DNA of 64,000 nt, taken from positions 174,188,574-174,252,573 of the forward strand of contig CM019823.1 of NCBI GenBank assembly GCA_009763385.1, given 5' to 3'. The stretch is from Coix lacryma-jobi var. lacryma-jobi (lineage: Eukaryota; Streptophyta; Magnoliopsida; Poales; Poaceae). Of the stretch, positions 12,537 through 24,383 are shown piece by piece. The translations under genes were made by a program, and so were the position numbers. Below the pieces are notes generated by a model that was not told where the DNA came from, searched no databases, and worked only from the letters and a program-made list of their open reading frames with translations. Positions within the stretch are counted from its first letter, which is position 1, and each line of letters opens with the position of its first letter.

Positions 12537-15500
12537 TGTGGCAGAACCGCCTAAGTAAATCCACTTCCAAGTACGCTTGCCTTCCATTAGGCACTAAGCG
12601 CACTTGAGAGTGTCTAAACTCAGCAATTCCGTCGAGCACACCCAAAGGAGAACTCGAAAACAATCCACATTTCTCGCCAGGATCCAATAATGAGTAGAGC
12701 TTACATAACAAAACCAACGGACATATTACAAGTCTTAGGAATTTAATTATTACAAGCCATTGTTCGAGTACTGAAGTAAATGGTGCGAAAATAACAACTA
12801 GCGAAGATCTAAACGAAGGGGTGAGGACTCGGTCTGTGCCCACCAGAAGAGTCCTCCAAACAACTGCTCAAGCTGCACCTGTAACAAAGATTACAACAAC
12901 CTTGAGTACTCAAATGTACTCGCAAGTCTTACCCGAATGGGAAAAATATAGATCCCGACTCACAAGGATTATGAAAGGCTATATGGCTCTGGTTTCTCTT
13001 TGTTTGCAAAAGAGCATTTTTAATAAAAGGTTGTAACATGTTATTTAGCCATATTAGTTGTTACTCCTATTTCTATGTAAGCACCTATTCTATTTCCAAC
13101 AAGTGGTAAACAAAACAACATAGTTCTCCATCTTTAGTTCCAGTTGTTAAACTACGCTGTCGGGCGATTGCCATACCGGTACCGTTTAAACAACGGCGAT
13201 TCGCGAATCAATGTAGCCCAGCTGGGTACCCCAAAACACACGCCTCGTTTGTACCAAGGCACAATCGAGACCAACTCGCCAACTCCAGCCAAGAGGTCCA
13301 GTATCCGCATCCAGGACCGGGACTCCAAGCCCCCACTCACCGGCCCGGCCGTGAGTGGTGCAAGGACCTGCTCCTACCAAAATCTAACGGTCGGATCACA
13401 TAGAGCCGGAAACCGAGGCAAGAGTCAGCTAGCCTTCCCGCTCCCATAAGCAAGTATGTGTTCGGGATAAGAGGATCTGTGACATAGCTCACACCCACAA
13501 CAACGAACAGTCCCTAAGCGACACAGACAGGGAAACAGTGCAACCAAAGCTAAGCCCGTGGCCGCGGGACATAACTCGTCACACCCACCAGAACCAAACC
13601 ACATCCCTGCCCGGTCTCAGTTTCTTTCCATCATCATCAGTTTAAAGTAGAGCACCTACTTTGTGAGCAACGACAGGTCGCCCACGCTACCGTTCATCCT
13701 AAGCATAGCGCTACTCGAACCTGTACTAGTAGGACTCATGGGATATGTATATATATGCAGGTGGGTTTCATATAACTCCTGAAAACATAATGCACAACAT
13801 ACATATATTCATTTAGAGATATTCAAAAATATAGGTTATGCACCGGGCTTGCCTTGGTCAGGAGCAACAGGAACAAAGTCAGAAAGAGGCGGCGGGGGTG
13901 GCAGCTCCTCAGGCACCTCGAGCACTTCCTCGTACTCCTCTACCACCTCCTCGAACTCCTGGTCGCCGAGAACCACGAACTCTTCTTGCCCGTCACCTAT
14001 ATGCATGGGATGATGATGCCACGCTTAGCAAGGACTAACAACTAGTAAACAAAGAACGCACAAGCTGCTATCATACCTACTAACTACAGCAAGACACCAA
14101 CAGATTATACTAACAGCAAGGAACAACCCTATCTATAAATTAAACTAGCTAACTTATATTCTTCTTTATTTTCTTCTATTTATTCTAAGCAATAAAGCAT
14201 CTTAGCATTTATTTAACCAATACCAGAAAACATATAAACTATTATGAAACAAACATACTAACAGGTAGATCATGATTTTAGAAACTTAACAGAATTTATT
14301 TCACCATTTTTGGACACTCCTATGATTTGATATGAAATTTAGAAGATTTTACTTTAGAGAAAAGGGGAAAACTAAACCTAAAGGCAATCTTCAGACTGGG
14401 CCGAAACTGCCGTGGCCCAGCGGGCGCAGGGCACCGGCGGCCTGCCCGCCCGATGAGCGGGCCGCACGCGCGCGCAGGCCGGCCTAAGCCGAGGCCCAGA
14501 CGGAGGGGAGCCGGCCGCTCCCTCTCTCTCCCGCGCGACTTTGCGAACTAACCCCAAGGAAAGGATAACTACAACGAGGTCCAGGCGCTACTGTGCACCT
14601 CTCTGATCTTTTTCGGAAAACTCCCTGGACTTTACCTAATTTACGCGCGATGGTCCTTCCTTTCCTCTCCTGCCTGTTCGATCGCACAGACCGCTGGGAG
14701 GGAAGGGTTCGGACTACGGATACCGGCCGGAGGCGGCTCGCCGGCGGCGAGGCAAGGCCAGGCGATGTCACGGCCTCCTCTCTGCCACTGCAGGAGCACC
14801 ACGGCCCAACCGGGAGCCACGCCGCGGCTTTCGAGTCGACCGGCGGCGGCGGCGCCCTCGGCGGCCACTGGTCGCGGCTCCGGCAAGGGAGAAGGAAGAG
14901 TGGCGCGGCCGAGCGGAGGCAAGGGCACAAAGCCGACCCTGAAACCACACACAGGAACGGTCGCGACAGGGAGAACAACGAGGACTTAGGTGGTGCGGTT
15001 CGACGGCGATGGCGAGAACTCAAGCGGGGGATGGCATGGCTTCCAAGGGGCTCGGACTTGGCTCGGTTTAAGAGACAACGTGGGCACCAGAGACGTCCGA
15101 CTTCGGCACACGTGGAGCAGCGACGAGCACAGCGTCACCTACCGAACGGACACGTATGGTGACCGCGGCCAAAACTGTCGGGCCGACATGACTTGGCCAA
15201 GGTTCGGACGCGGGCGTTCCGGCCAAACCGCAATAATGCGGCACTAGGATCCAAAAGCAACAAGAGACATGGGACTTCACACTGGAGATAGACGCAGACG
15301 GCACCCTGAACCGACCAACCCACGAGGAGAGCAGCTTGCTGAAACTTCTCAGCGTCAAGCCAAAACACGGTCAAAACATCGAACACCTTGAGTGCGCTCA
15401 CGACCGGTTTTGAACACAGTCTCTGACATCATCCGCTCAGATTCAGCCCAGGCGCCTGTGGACAAAGTTGGAGAGCTTCCAACCTACTTCCAAACTCTTT

Positions 15501-16404
15501 AAGGTGAAAGACCGTTCGAGGCTCGGATCAGCGAGAAAGAGGGTGCCAAGATGGCAGTGTCGCTGTGCCAGCCGAAACAAAACAAACTGAGTTATGACGG
15601 CCCAGACAAGTTCGGACAAAGCTCAAATTTTCACAAGCTCTGACCCGAAACATCTACTCCAACTTTTATTTTTGGACCTATCCCAAACTCTGCACAGATA
15701 AGGAGAACGTGGGATGCCAACCTCAAGAACACCCAAAGGTCCTAGACTTAGCAGATTTTTCTAAGTCCTTGGGTTTTCAGCAACAGATTCAAACTTGCTA
15801 AACCTTTTCGACTATCTTCCAAACCGAACTAGCAGTTGGTCACTAAACCAAACTTGTCGACCATGACCCCATCTACAACTTTGCTTAAAGGTCCCACCTC
15901 ATAGCAGTTACGGAAACTGCAGCATGACTAAAACCAAAGATGCATCCTGAAAAAGGTTGCAACGTTGGTTTTGGCCGCTTTTAGGCATCTTCGGCACATT
16001 TTCTCAACAGAGACCCTTACTAACTTTTGTTCGGGATATCAAAAAGAAGGAGAAAGGACCAGATACAAAGGCTTGGGTGGTAACATACGGTCGCGACTTA
16101 GTTGAAAGATACTAAGGCGACGTCGGAATGACATCTTATGCGACCACCGGAAAAGGGGTTAACTTGGTTTGAGAGATGATTTGGGTTCGATGAGAGACAA
16201 GGATTGAGTTAGACTCACCAAAGGTTTTTGCTAAAACAACGGATTGCGTTCCTCACAAAGACTTAGACCAAAACACGCTAGCTAACAAGTTATTATTATA
16301 AGCAACAAAAGTTTTATTTAACACAACCTATACAAGCAAACTAACATGATGCTCAAGATAAGTTTTAGTAAGTTGCTTAACGCGGTAACACCGTGGGTGT
16401 TACA
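12537..16404 (-). repeat. 5' LTR of the nested Tekay element
   Basis: 3868 bp, partner of 3676-7513. It starts TGTGGCAGAACC and ends GGGTGTTACA on plus. On minus it would carry the element promoter; I could not place a TATA box with confidence. Confidence 0.93.
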
Positions 16405-16525
16405 CGAGGAAAGGCTGCCTCGGAGCGAGGGCGTCTCCCGGGTGTCGATCACAGTCCATGGGTCGTTTGTCCCCGAGGACACCAACCTGATCCCCATGGC
16501 GCCTGACGAGGGGTGTCTTGACCTG

Positions 16526-16633
16526 GTAAGCCACCCTCGAGTCAGGTTGTCTCGAGCCTCCCCTCCTTTCTCTTTTTCCGAATCTTGTTTTTACTTCCTT
16601 ATGTTTTTTCTTATCAAGTTTGTTTTCTTGAAG
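16526..16633 (+). other. Predicted intron in the antisense gene
   Basis: Donor CTG|GTAAGC, a long T-rich tract, and acceptor TTTTCTTGAAG. GC content drops sharply from the neighbouring exons. Confidence 0.65.
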
Positions 16634-17366
16634 GGGGTGTTCACATGTCGCGCGTCGAGGCCCCGGTGAGGGAGGACGCCGCGGAAAGACAGGTGAGGCG
16701 CTCTCTGCTCAGAAAGATAAGAAAAGTAAGGATGCAAAGAAGAAGAAAGAAAAAGAGAGGAACTTGCGTCGGTCGGCCCGAGAATAGAAGCTCGCGAAGG
16801 CTCGTCGTAACCGGCAGCCTGGAGAGGAGTCCCCCGAGCTCAGTTCCTCGAGCTCGGAGGAGGAGGACGATGATGAGGAGGAGAGTGATGACGAAGGGAT
16901 GGATGCGCGTTTGAGGCGTGCGGGGGTCGTCGACGTTAGGGCAGATCGCTCCTCTGTGCAGGAGAGTGATGACGAAGGGATGGATGCGCGTTTGAGGCGC
17001 GCGGGGGTCGTTGTCGTCAGGCCCAGCCTCGTCGGAGGCTCAGGGCACGGCGCGCTCCGTACCGGACGTGCCCGCTGACGCGAGGAAACGAGGAAACCTC
17101 GAACCAGGAGCGCCATCGCTGCGGCGCAGACGGAGGCCGCGACCGCGTCGACCCAGGCGGGGGGTCTCGAGAAGGCCGGCCGTCGAGGAGCGGTCAACAC
17201 GTCGAGAAGGACTCGGGCTCCGCCCCGACCATCGCAAGGCGTCGAGGGTGACATCGAGCCCGCGCCACCATGACCATCGAGGGGGGAGCCCCGGTCGTCC
17301 GTGACGAGAGTCGCGAGCGACTCCGGAGCCCGTCGCCGCATCGCCGCCAGGAGAAGGAGCAGGCGC

Positions 17367-17384
17367 GGGGGGGGGGGGGGGGGG
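17367..17384 (+). repeat. Run of 18 guanines
   Basis: An uninterrupted G homopolymer inside antisense-gene exon sequence. It shifts the frame with any length change and is a plausible site of slippage or assembly error. Confidence 0.9.
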
Positions 17385-17653
17385 CGGCCGTCAGCACGAG
17401 CGCCGGAGCAGGTCTCGGAGCCCGCGGCGGGAAATGCGTCAAGATGACCGCTCGAAGGAGACGCGGTCGCCCCTCGGGACGGGAGACAAAAGGAGAGCTC
17501 TCCGCCGGGGTCGAGCCACGGGATGCATCGGGAGCCTTCCCCCCGTCCAAGCCACGTGGAGATGGCTCAGGGGCGTGGCTCGAGCCATGGGGCGGGCTCG
17601 AAGCCCTTGAGCGGGTCCGGCGATTCGGGGAAGAAGCCCCGCCCTCGCTTTGG

Positions 17654-17736
17654 GTGAGTAGGTCTCCTTAATTTCGTTGGTAGGGAAACTTTACCTTTTT
17701 ACCTTTGGTGATATGTGCTGTTTTCTGGCTTTTCAG
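17654..17736 (+). other. Predicted intron in the antisense gene
   Basis: Donor TTTGG|GTGAGTAGG and acceptor TTCTGGCTTTTCAG after a T-rich tract. 83 bp, AT-rich between GC-rich exons. Confidence 0.7.
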
Positions 17737-17914
17737 GGAAAAGCGCCCCCGGCAGGAGATGGTCCCCGCGGCGTCCAAGCGGGCCAAGACCTCGAGTTCT
17801 GCGAGGTCCAAGCACCTCGAGGTATGGCTCCTTCTTCCGCTGCGGAGGCTGCTTGGCTGGCGAAGGCTCGAGCAGCCATGGCTCGGGGAAGCCAGATGGC
17901 CGCCGCGGATCTTG

Positions 17915-17987
17915 GTGAGGCCGACGCCGTCGACCACGGGGGTCGAAGCTTTTTCCTGTTTCTGACGACGTTGTTCTCCTTTTTCAG
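17915..17987 (+). other. Predicted intron in the antisense gene
   Basis: Donor CTTG|GTGAGG and acceptor TTCTCCTTTTTCAG. An alternative acceptor CAG lies three bases further on (17990). Confidence 0.6.
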
Positions 17988-19296
17988 CAGGGACCACGGC
18001 TCCTGGCGCCGAGCTTGCCGCCACCGCGTCCGTCGCGGCACCGCATCCTCCTCTTCCTTCTCCTCCTCAGGTGACGCCTATCGAGAGGGCCACTCCTCCC
18101 CCCGTCGTGACGGCCATCACAGGGGGAGCTCCCGAGACAAGCATGGCTCTTGTGGCGTCTGGGGCTGAAGGGTCGGTGGCCCTCGAGTCCCCGGTCGACG
18201 CGAGCCGGCCCGCGGAGAAGGGGAAGGAGGGAGAGCGTCGGTGGAGAAGGTGCCGACGGTGGAGGAGCTTCTGGACGAGCCGGAGCAGGTGCCGCCCCCG
18301 GTCGAGGGCTCAACGCTGGAGGAAGCGCTCGAGGCACCGGCCGAGGTCGACAAGACGCCGGAAGACCCGACGAGGGAGGAGAGCTTGGGGAAGAGCCACC
18401 CCTCGAGCGATCCGCTACCGCTCGAGTCCCGCCTCACGCGAGGCCGCGCCGTCGCCTCGGGAGGGGACGGAGCAGCGGGAGGAGACGTCGGAGGGGCGGA
18501 GGGAGCCGCAGCCTGTGCCGCCGGTTGGGGCCGCAGCTGGCGCCGCTCGAGCCGGAGGAGGAGGGCCTGCCCCTCGTCGAGATCGATCGATCGGCGTGGC
18601 CGTATCCTGACGCGCCGAGCCCGTCCGGCGCCATGATCCCCGTCGAGCGGCCGACTCGGCAGGGGGTTCCGTGGGAGGCGCGGGTCCATCTTCAGGGAGG
18701 TGGCCGAGCCGCTCGTGGCGGAGGCGGAGAGGTCCTTCTCGGAGGAGGCGAGAAGTCCGCGCAGGTGGCGGCGCCCTTGCGAAGGCAGAGGGGGAGCTCC
18801 AGGAGCTCCGCGCCGAGCTGGGTCGGAACGCGCAGATGGCGAGCTGGCTCAACGCGGCGCAGGCGGAGGCCCAGGCGGCTCGAGATGAGGCCGCCCAAGC
18901 TAAGAGGGAGGCCACCACCGTTTTGTCGCGGTGGAGTCATCGAAAGAAGGAGGCCGCCGACGCCCGAAGCGAGGCTGCCACCGCCGGTCTGCAGCGGAGG
19001 CGGCGAAGAAGGAGGCCGTCGACGCCCAAAACGAAGCCGCCACCGCCCGGTCTGCAGCGGAGACGGCGAAGAAGAAGAGGCCGAGGAGGCCAAGAGCGAG
19101 GCCGCCACCGCCCTGGCTGCAAAGGAGGCAACGCGGCAGGAGGTGGTCCGGAAGGATCTAGCCCTTGCGCAGACGGGCAAGCTGGTCGAGGACCTTAGGG
19201 GCGAAAAGCTCGACGTGCTGTCCCAGAAGCGTGCACTAGAGCAGCGCGTCGTGGTCCTTACCAGCGACTTCGCCGCTCTGGGCGTGCACTGCCAAG

Positions 19297-19376
19297 GTAA
19301 TCTTCAAGCCCTGTCTTGCTTTGATTTCGGGATTCTTGCCACACCGCGGACTTACCCCCTTCTGTTTGTTGCATAG
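19297..19376 (+). other. Predicted intron in the antisense gene
   Basis: Donor CCAAG|GTAATC and acceptor TTTGTTGCATAG. It separates the coiled-coil exon from the last exon. Confidence 0.65.
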
Positions 19377-19909
19377 ACGTCGAGAAGACCGCGAGGAGCT
19401 CCGTGAGACGAATCAGACTCTCGTGGAGCAACTCCGGGGTGAGACCATGGTGGCGGAACGGGCGCGCTGCACCCTCGACCGGCTCAGCTCCATGTGGGGT
19501 GTCGACCCGGTGGCCGGGCAGGAGGCGCGGTGGCTCGAGGCGACGCCCTGGTGGATGCCCTGTGCTATTTTGACGTGGCCGCGCGAGACCGCGTCCAGAG
19601 CGCTCTCCATCACGGCGTGTGAAGCAGGCGTTCGCGGCCGTCCGTTCCGGTTTCCGCTACCCGGTCAACGTCGTCGCCAAGGGCTTCGTCGAGATCGAGG
19701 GGAAGGACGAAGAATGGAACGACCGCCGCGTCGACAAGATCCTGGAGAAGGTGGATGGAGAGGCGGGGGGCGGCGTTCGCGAAGCTCTTCGAGGAGGACG
19801 TGCTGCCTCTCCGATGCGAACAGTGGTGCGGGTGGCCCCCCTCCTCCTGGCCCGGATGTCGAGGCTGAGCCCGCGGCAGAAGAGCTTGGGAGGAATTCCA
19901 GACGGATGA

Positions 19910-20465
19910 AGAATGAGGCCTGCGTGCCAAATTTGGGCATCGAGGCCCTTGTAAGAATTCAAATCATGACTTATGGCCCGTCGAGGTCAATATGTGTATA
20001 TGACTTGTTTATTTAAAGAAGCTGTTTTCTTTTCAAATTTATTCGATCATTTCTCTTTGTCGCTAGCTCGAGCTTCAACCGGCTTGGTCCGTGTTCCTTC
20101 GATACGCGCCATGAGTACCTCGAGGGGAGGCGTAGGTAGGGTACCGTAGCCCGGGGGTGTAGGTGGCCGTCTACGTCGACGCCCCCGACTCTTGGAGGCT
20201 CGGTGGTATTTACGGATTTAGACGCTGCTAGTATGCTCGAGGTGCGAATCGAGACGAGGGTCGAATTTTTTGAAAAGAAAACGCGTTTTTTCCGGAGTCT
20301 GGGGGGGGGTTCCCCTGTCAGCCCCCAAGGGAGGCTCGACCCTGAGCAAGGCAGGGTCGAGGCTACCTTAAGTTGCTAAGTAAAATGAATGATAGTGCGC
20401 GAGTTTGTTCATTCATGTTTGACATGTTTGTACAAAGCAACAAAATGAACAAGGCCTCGAGGCCT
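19910..20465. other. Tat spacer between the converging antisense and integrase genes
   Basis: About 550 bp holding the 3' ends of the two opposed genes. The sequence turns AT-rich near 20010-20060, as expected of an untranslated 3' region. No supported coding frame. Confidence 0.5.
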
Positions 20466-21890
20466 TTAAGGGTAGAAGCGACGTAGCTGAGATATGTTCC
20501 ACGCATTCGCCAGGATCCTGCCTTGACCGTCGTAGAGCTTGTACGTTCCTGGCTTGAGCACCTCAACTACGGTGTATGGACCCTCCCATAGAGGGGTGAG
20601 CTTGTGGCGCCCTCGATTATCTTGCAGACGTCGAAGCACGAGGTCCCCTACCGCCAGGTTCCTCTTGCGCACGTGCTTGTCGTGGTAGCGTCGAAGTATT
20701 TGCTGGTAGCGCGCGGAGTTGATGAGCGCCACGTCTCGAGCCTCCTCGAGCTGGTCCTTGGCGTTGGCAAGCCTCTCGTCGTTGGTTTGCCCGTTGTAGG
20801 CTCGAAGTCGAGGGGAGCCGTACTCGAGGTCCGTAGGTAAGACAGCCTCGGCGCCGTAGGTTAGGAAGAATGGAGTGAACCCGGTGGCTCGACTCGGCGT
20901 AGTCCTGAGGCCCCACAGCACCGAGGGGAGCTCTGCAGCCCACCCTTTTCCAAAATTCTTGAGGGTCTTGAACAGCCTCGGCTTCAACCCATGGAGTATC
21001 ATGCCGTTGGCGCGCTCGACCTGCCCGTTGCATTGAGGGTACGCGACCGAGGCCCAGGTCACGCGAATGTTGTTGTCGTCGCAGAAGTTGGTGAACTTTT
21101 TGCCCGTGAATTGGGTGCCATTGTCGGTGATGATGACGTTAGGCACCCCAAACGGTACATGATGTCGGCGATGAACTCGACAGCCTTCTCGGAGGTGGGG
21201 TCGCCTATGGGCTTGGCCTCGATCCACTTGGTGAATTTGTCGATGGCCACGAGCACATGCGTGTACTTTCCAGTTGTCATCTTGAGGGGACCCACGAGGT
21301 CGAGCCCCAGACGGCAAACGGCCAAGTGATGGGGATCATCTGCAGGGCGTGCGCGGGCTGGTGTGTTTGCTTGGCGTAGAACTGACACCCTTGGCAAGCT
21401 TGGACCAGGCGCTTGGCGTCTCCGATGGCGGTTGGCCAGTAGAAGCCCTGTCGGAAGGCGTTCCCTACCAGGGTCCTTGGCGCTGCGTGATGGCGCAAGC
21501 CCCCGAGTGCATGTCGTCGAGGAGCCTGCGTCCCTCCTCGAGGGGGATGCAGCGTTGAAGGATTCCTGATGGGCTTCGACGGTACAGCTCTCGTTCGTCG
21601 CCGTAGATGACGTAGGTCTTGGCCCTTCGAGCGATGCGTCGGGCCTCCGTCTTGTCTTCTGGTAGCACGCCTTGCGTCAGGTAGTCGAGAGAAGGGCGTC
21701 CGCCAGTCGAGGGGTCGTGATGACGAAGAGGCAGGTGCATCGATCTGCATCGCCTCAAGGATGTCGAGGGGTCATTCTCGAGGGGTGGCGTTGAAGGTCG
21801 AGCCCTGTGTCTGGTTCGAGGGGTGCGTGAGAGGGCCAGCCCCCGGGCCGATTTTGACGGATGGCTCGAAGATATCCCTCGAGAAGACAT
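20466..21890 (-). pseudogene. Broken integrase of the Tat element
   Basis: Reading down minus: a zinc-binding region piece (FYWPTAIGDAKRLVQACQGC) near 21400-21480. The core follows in a second frame with LDLVGPLKMTTGKYTHVLVA and AIDKFTKWIEAKP (first catalytic Asp), and then in a third frame VIITDNGTQFTGKKF (second Asp) and AYPQCNGQVERANGMILHGL (Glu). The C-terminal part follows, with GDLVLRRLQDN and LTPLWEGPYTVVEVLKPGTY. Changes of frame between 21100 and 21320 make it non-functional. No chromodomain is present, as expected for Tat rather than chromoviruses. Confidence 0.88.
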
Positions 21891-22054
21891 CTGGGGGGAC
21901 GGTGCCGCGCGTGGATGCTAACTTAGCCAGCTCGCGGCGGCCTCGTTGTACTTTCGAGCGATGTGGTTGAGCTCGAGGCCGTAGAACTTATCTTCTAGCT
22001 TGCGCACCTCCCCGCAGTATGCCTCCATCTTGGGATCGATGCAGCTTGAAGCCT

Positions 22055-22416
22055 TCATAACCTGGTTGATGACGAGCTGCGAGTCCCCTCGAACGTCGAG
22101 GCGTCGGACCCGAGCTCGAGGGCGATGCGCAGCCCATTAACGAGGGCCTCGTACTCAGCGACGTTGTTGGAGGCGGGAAGTGCAAGCGTAGCAGGTAGCG
22201 CATGTGGACTCCGAGGGGTGAAATGAAGAGCAGGCCTGCGCCTGCCCCCGTCTTCATGAGGGATCCGTCGAAGTACATGGTCCAGAGCTCGGCTTGGATT
22301 TGTGCCGGCGGGAGCTGGGTGTCGGTCCATTCAGCAACGAAGTGCCAACGCTTGCGACTTGATGGCTTTTCGCGCGGGCGTAGGTGATGGCCTCCCCCAT
22401 TAGCTCGGCGGACCAC
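22055..22416 (-). pseudogene. Second RNase H (archaeal-type) of the Tat element
   Basis: Between the RT-linked RNase H and the integrase lies a second RNase H-like domain: WTMYFDGSLMKTGAGAGLLF with the first catalytic Asp, and NNVAEYEALVNGLRIALELG with the conserved Glu, the latter in a neighbouring frame. A dual RNase H layout is characteristic of Tat elements. The expected DxxL segment that should follow is frame-disrupted (SDAST, SSSSTRL). Confidence 0.78.
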
Positions 22417-22483
22417 TTGGCGATGCGCCCCGTGGCCTCCCGATTGTTGATGATCTCACCGAGGGGGAAGGATGACACCACCG

Positions 22484-23779
22484 TTACGGATGAGCGAGGA
22501 AGTAGTGCTGGAGCTTGCGCCTCGTGATGATGATGCCGTAGAGCAGCTTCTGGATGTGCGGGTACCGAACCTTGGCCTCGGAGAGCACCTCACTGGTGAA
22601 GTACACCGGCCGTTGGACCGGCAACGCACGACCCTCCTCGTGCCTCTCGACGACTATGACCGCGCTGACCACCTGAGTGGTTGCGGCCACATAGAGGAGA
22701 AGGGACTCGGGGGGATCGTCACCCTGGGCTGGTCGTGGTGGCACGAGGATTGGCGCGGAAGTCAGCAACCCCTTCAACTTGGTTAGGGCCTCCTCGGCTT
22801 CAAGGGTCCACGCAAAGCGTTCGTCTTCTTCAGCAAGCGGTAGAGAGAGGTAGCGCCTTTTCCCCTAGCCTCGAGATGAACCTACTGAGAGCGGCTAGGC
22901 AGCCTGTCACTTTCTGTACGCCCTTGAGGTCTCGAATTGGGCCCATCCTCGTGACTGCTGAGATCTTTTCGGGGTTGGCCTCGATCCCCCGTTGTGAGAC
23001 AATGTAGCCAAGTAGCATTCCCCGGGCACACCAAAGACACATTTCTCGGGGTTGAGCTTCACATTCTTGGCCGGAGGCACTCGAACGTGGTCTCGAGATC
23101 GCTGATGAGGTTCCCGACTTTCTTGGTTTTAACCACGATGTCATCGACGTAGGCCTCGACGGTTTTGCCTATGTGTTCGCCAAAGATATGCTGCATGCAA
23201 CGTTGGTACGTTGCCCCGGCGTTTCGAAGGCCGAAGGGCATTGTAACGTAGCAATACATACCAAAAGGCGTAACAAAAGAGGTAGCGAGCTCGTCGGATT
23301 TCTTTCATCCTAATCTGGTGGTAGCCGGAATACGCATCGAGAAATGAAAGTACTTCACACCCCGCAGTGGAATCGATAATCTGATCAATTCTAGGTAAAG
23401 GAAATGGAACTTTTGGACACGCTTTATTCAGACCAGTGTAGTCTACACACATCCGCATTTTTCCATTCTTTTTCCTAACTAGTACAGGGTTAGCTAGCCA
23501 CTGCGGGTGAAATACCTCCTTGATGAATCCAGCCGCCAAAAGCTTGTGCACCTCCTCGCCGATGATCCTGCGCTTCTCCTCGTCGAAGCGGCGCAGGCGT
23601 TGCTTCACCGGTCTGGACCCGGCCTGGATCTCCAAGGGCGTGCTCGGCGACTCCCCTCGGTATGCCTGGCATGTCCGAGGGGCCCCACGCAAACATGTCG
23701 ATGTTGCGCGGGAGAAAGTCGACGAGCACTGCTTCCTATTTAGGCTCGAGGCTGGCACTGATGGCCAGCGTCTTGCCAT
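22484..23779 (-). pseudogene. Broken reverse transcriptase and RNase H of the Tat element
   Basis: RT pieces in order: FIKEVFHPQWLANPVLVRKK, MRMCVDYTGLNKACPK and VLSFLDAYSGYHQIRM in 23141-23779. Then YVTMPFGLRNAGATYQRCM and the catalytic AYVDDIVVKTKK in 23059-23259, in another frame. The thumb/connection is in 22830-23144 and the RNase H in 22484-22777 (VYFTSEVLSEAKVRYPHIQK). Frame changes near 23280-23300 and elsewhere break it. Confidence 0.88.
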
Positions 23780-23853
23780 CGGTCAAGGTTGGGTCGACGG
23801 GTATCAGCTTGGTGTGCTCTGCCGGCTCGAAGGCGCCGGCGTGGCGTTTTGCT

Positions 23854-24301
23854 TCAGGGGCCTCTTCGGTGGCCAGGGCCGCTAGGGCTTCGAGCGAGTC
23901 GAGGTGGACGTTGGCCTCCCCACGCTCGACGCACTCCACGTCGCAGTGGTACGCGTGCTCGTAGGAGGTGTCGATGGGTGATGACCCCTTTCGGCCCCGG
24001 CATCTTGAGCTTCAAGTACGTGTAGTTGGGAACCGCCATGAACTTGCGTAGCCTGGCCGGCGATGATGGCGTGGTAGGTCCCTTGGAATCCAACCACCTC
24101 GAAGGTGAGCGTCTCCCGGCGGAAGTTAGCCGGCGTGCCAAAGCAAACGGCAGGTCGATGCGCCCGAGGGGGTGAGCCTTCTTCCCTGGTACGACTCCGT
24201 GGAACCCCCGACGTGGGTCGGAGCTGATCCCTCGAAATCCCCAGGAGGTCAAGAGTCTCGAGGTATATGACGTTGAGGCTCGAGCCCCCATCCATCAACA
24301 C
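23854..24301 (-). pseudogene. Aspartic protease of the Tat element
   Basis: Contains MLMDGGSSLNVIYLETLDLL near its start. Tat proteases use the active-site form DGGSS in place of the DSGAS seen in chromoviruses. Then TFEVVGFQGTYHAIIAG follows, matching the second half of the fold. It is read in two overlapping frames, so a frameshift is present around 24000-24200. Confidence 0.8.
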
Positions 24302-24383
24302 CTTGGAGAACCGTACGTCGACGATGACGGGGTCGACGACGAGGGGGTACGCCCCCGGATTTACGACATGGTCCGGATGGTCG

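Larger units (their letters stand above)
3676..16404 (-). mobile_element. Ty3/gypsy chromovirus, Tekay (Del) type, nested in the Tat element
   Basis: LTRs at 3676-7513 and 12537-16404 (TGTGGCAGAACC ... GTGGGTGTTACA on plus), with a 5-bp duplication CGAGG at 3671-3675 and 16405-16409. The initiator-methionine tRNA primer site is at 12522-12534 and the polypurine tract at 7514-7529. Gag, protease, RT, RNase H, integrase and a C-terminal chromodomain can be followed on minus, but only as pieces in different frames. LTRs of 3.8 kb, the Met primer site and the chromodomain place it in Tekay/Del. It interrupts the first exon of the antisense gene of its host element. Confidence 0.92.
16410..19909 (+). 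pseudogene. Antisense gene of the Tat element, remaining exons (coiled coil)
   Basis: Continues the gene begun at 2856, after the Tekay insertion and its CGAGG duplicate. Several GT-AG introns can be placed (separate entries). The middle exons are basic and Ser/Arg/Glu-rich. The exon before 19297 is dominated by Ala/Glu/Lys/Arg heptad-like sequence, with pieces such as KETRDE-like and QMASWLNAAQAEAQAARDEA in one frame and QEVVRKDLALAQTGKLVEDL in another, suggesting a long coiled coil. The last exon has REELRETNQTLVEQLRGE and, in another frame, FVEIEGKDEEWNDRRVDKIL, with a stop at 19907-19909. Frame changes are frequent, so the gene is dead in this copy. Function unknown. Confidence 0.6.

Noticed and set aside
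18150..19296. A single 408-codon plus-strand protein
   Set aside because: Its start and first part are in the wrong frame for the coiled-coil exon and it reads through an intron. It is a mix of frames of the antisense gene.
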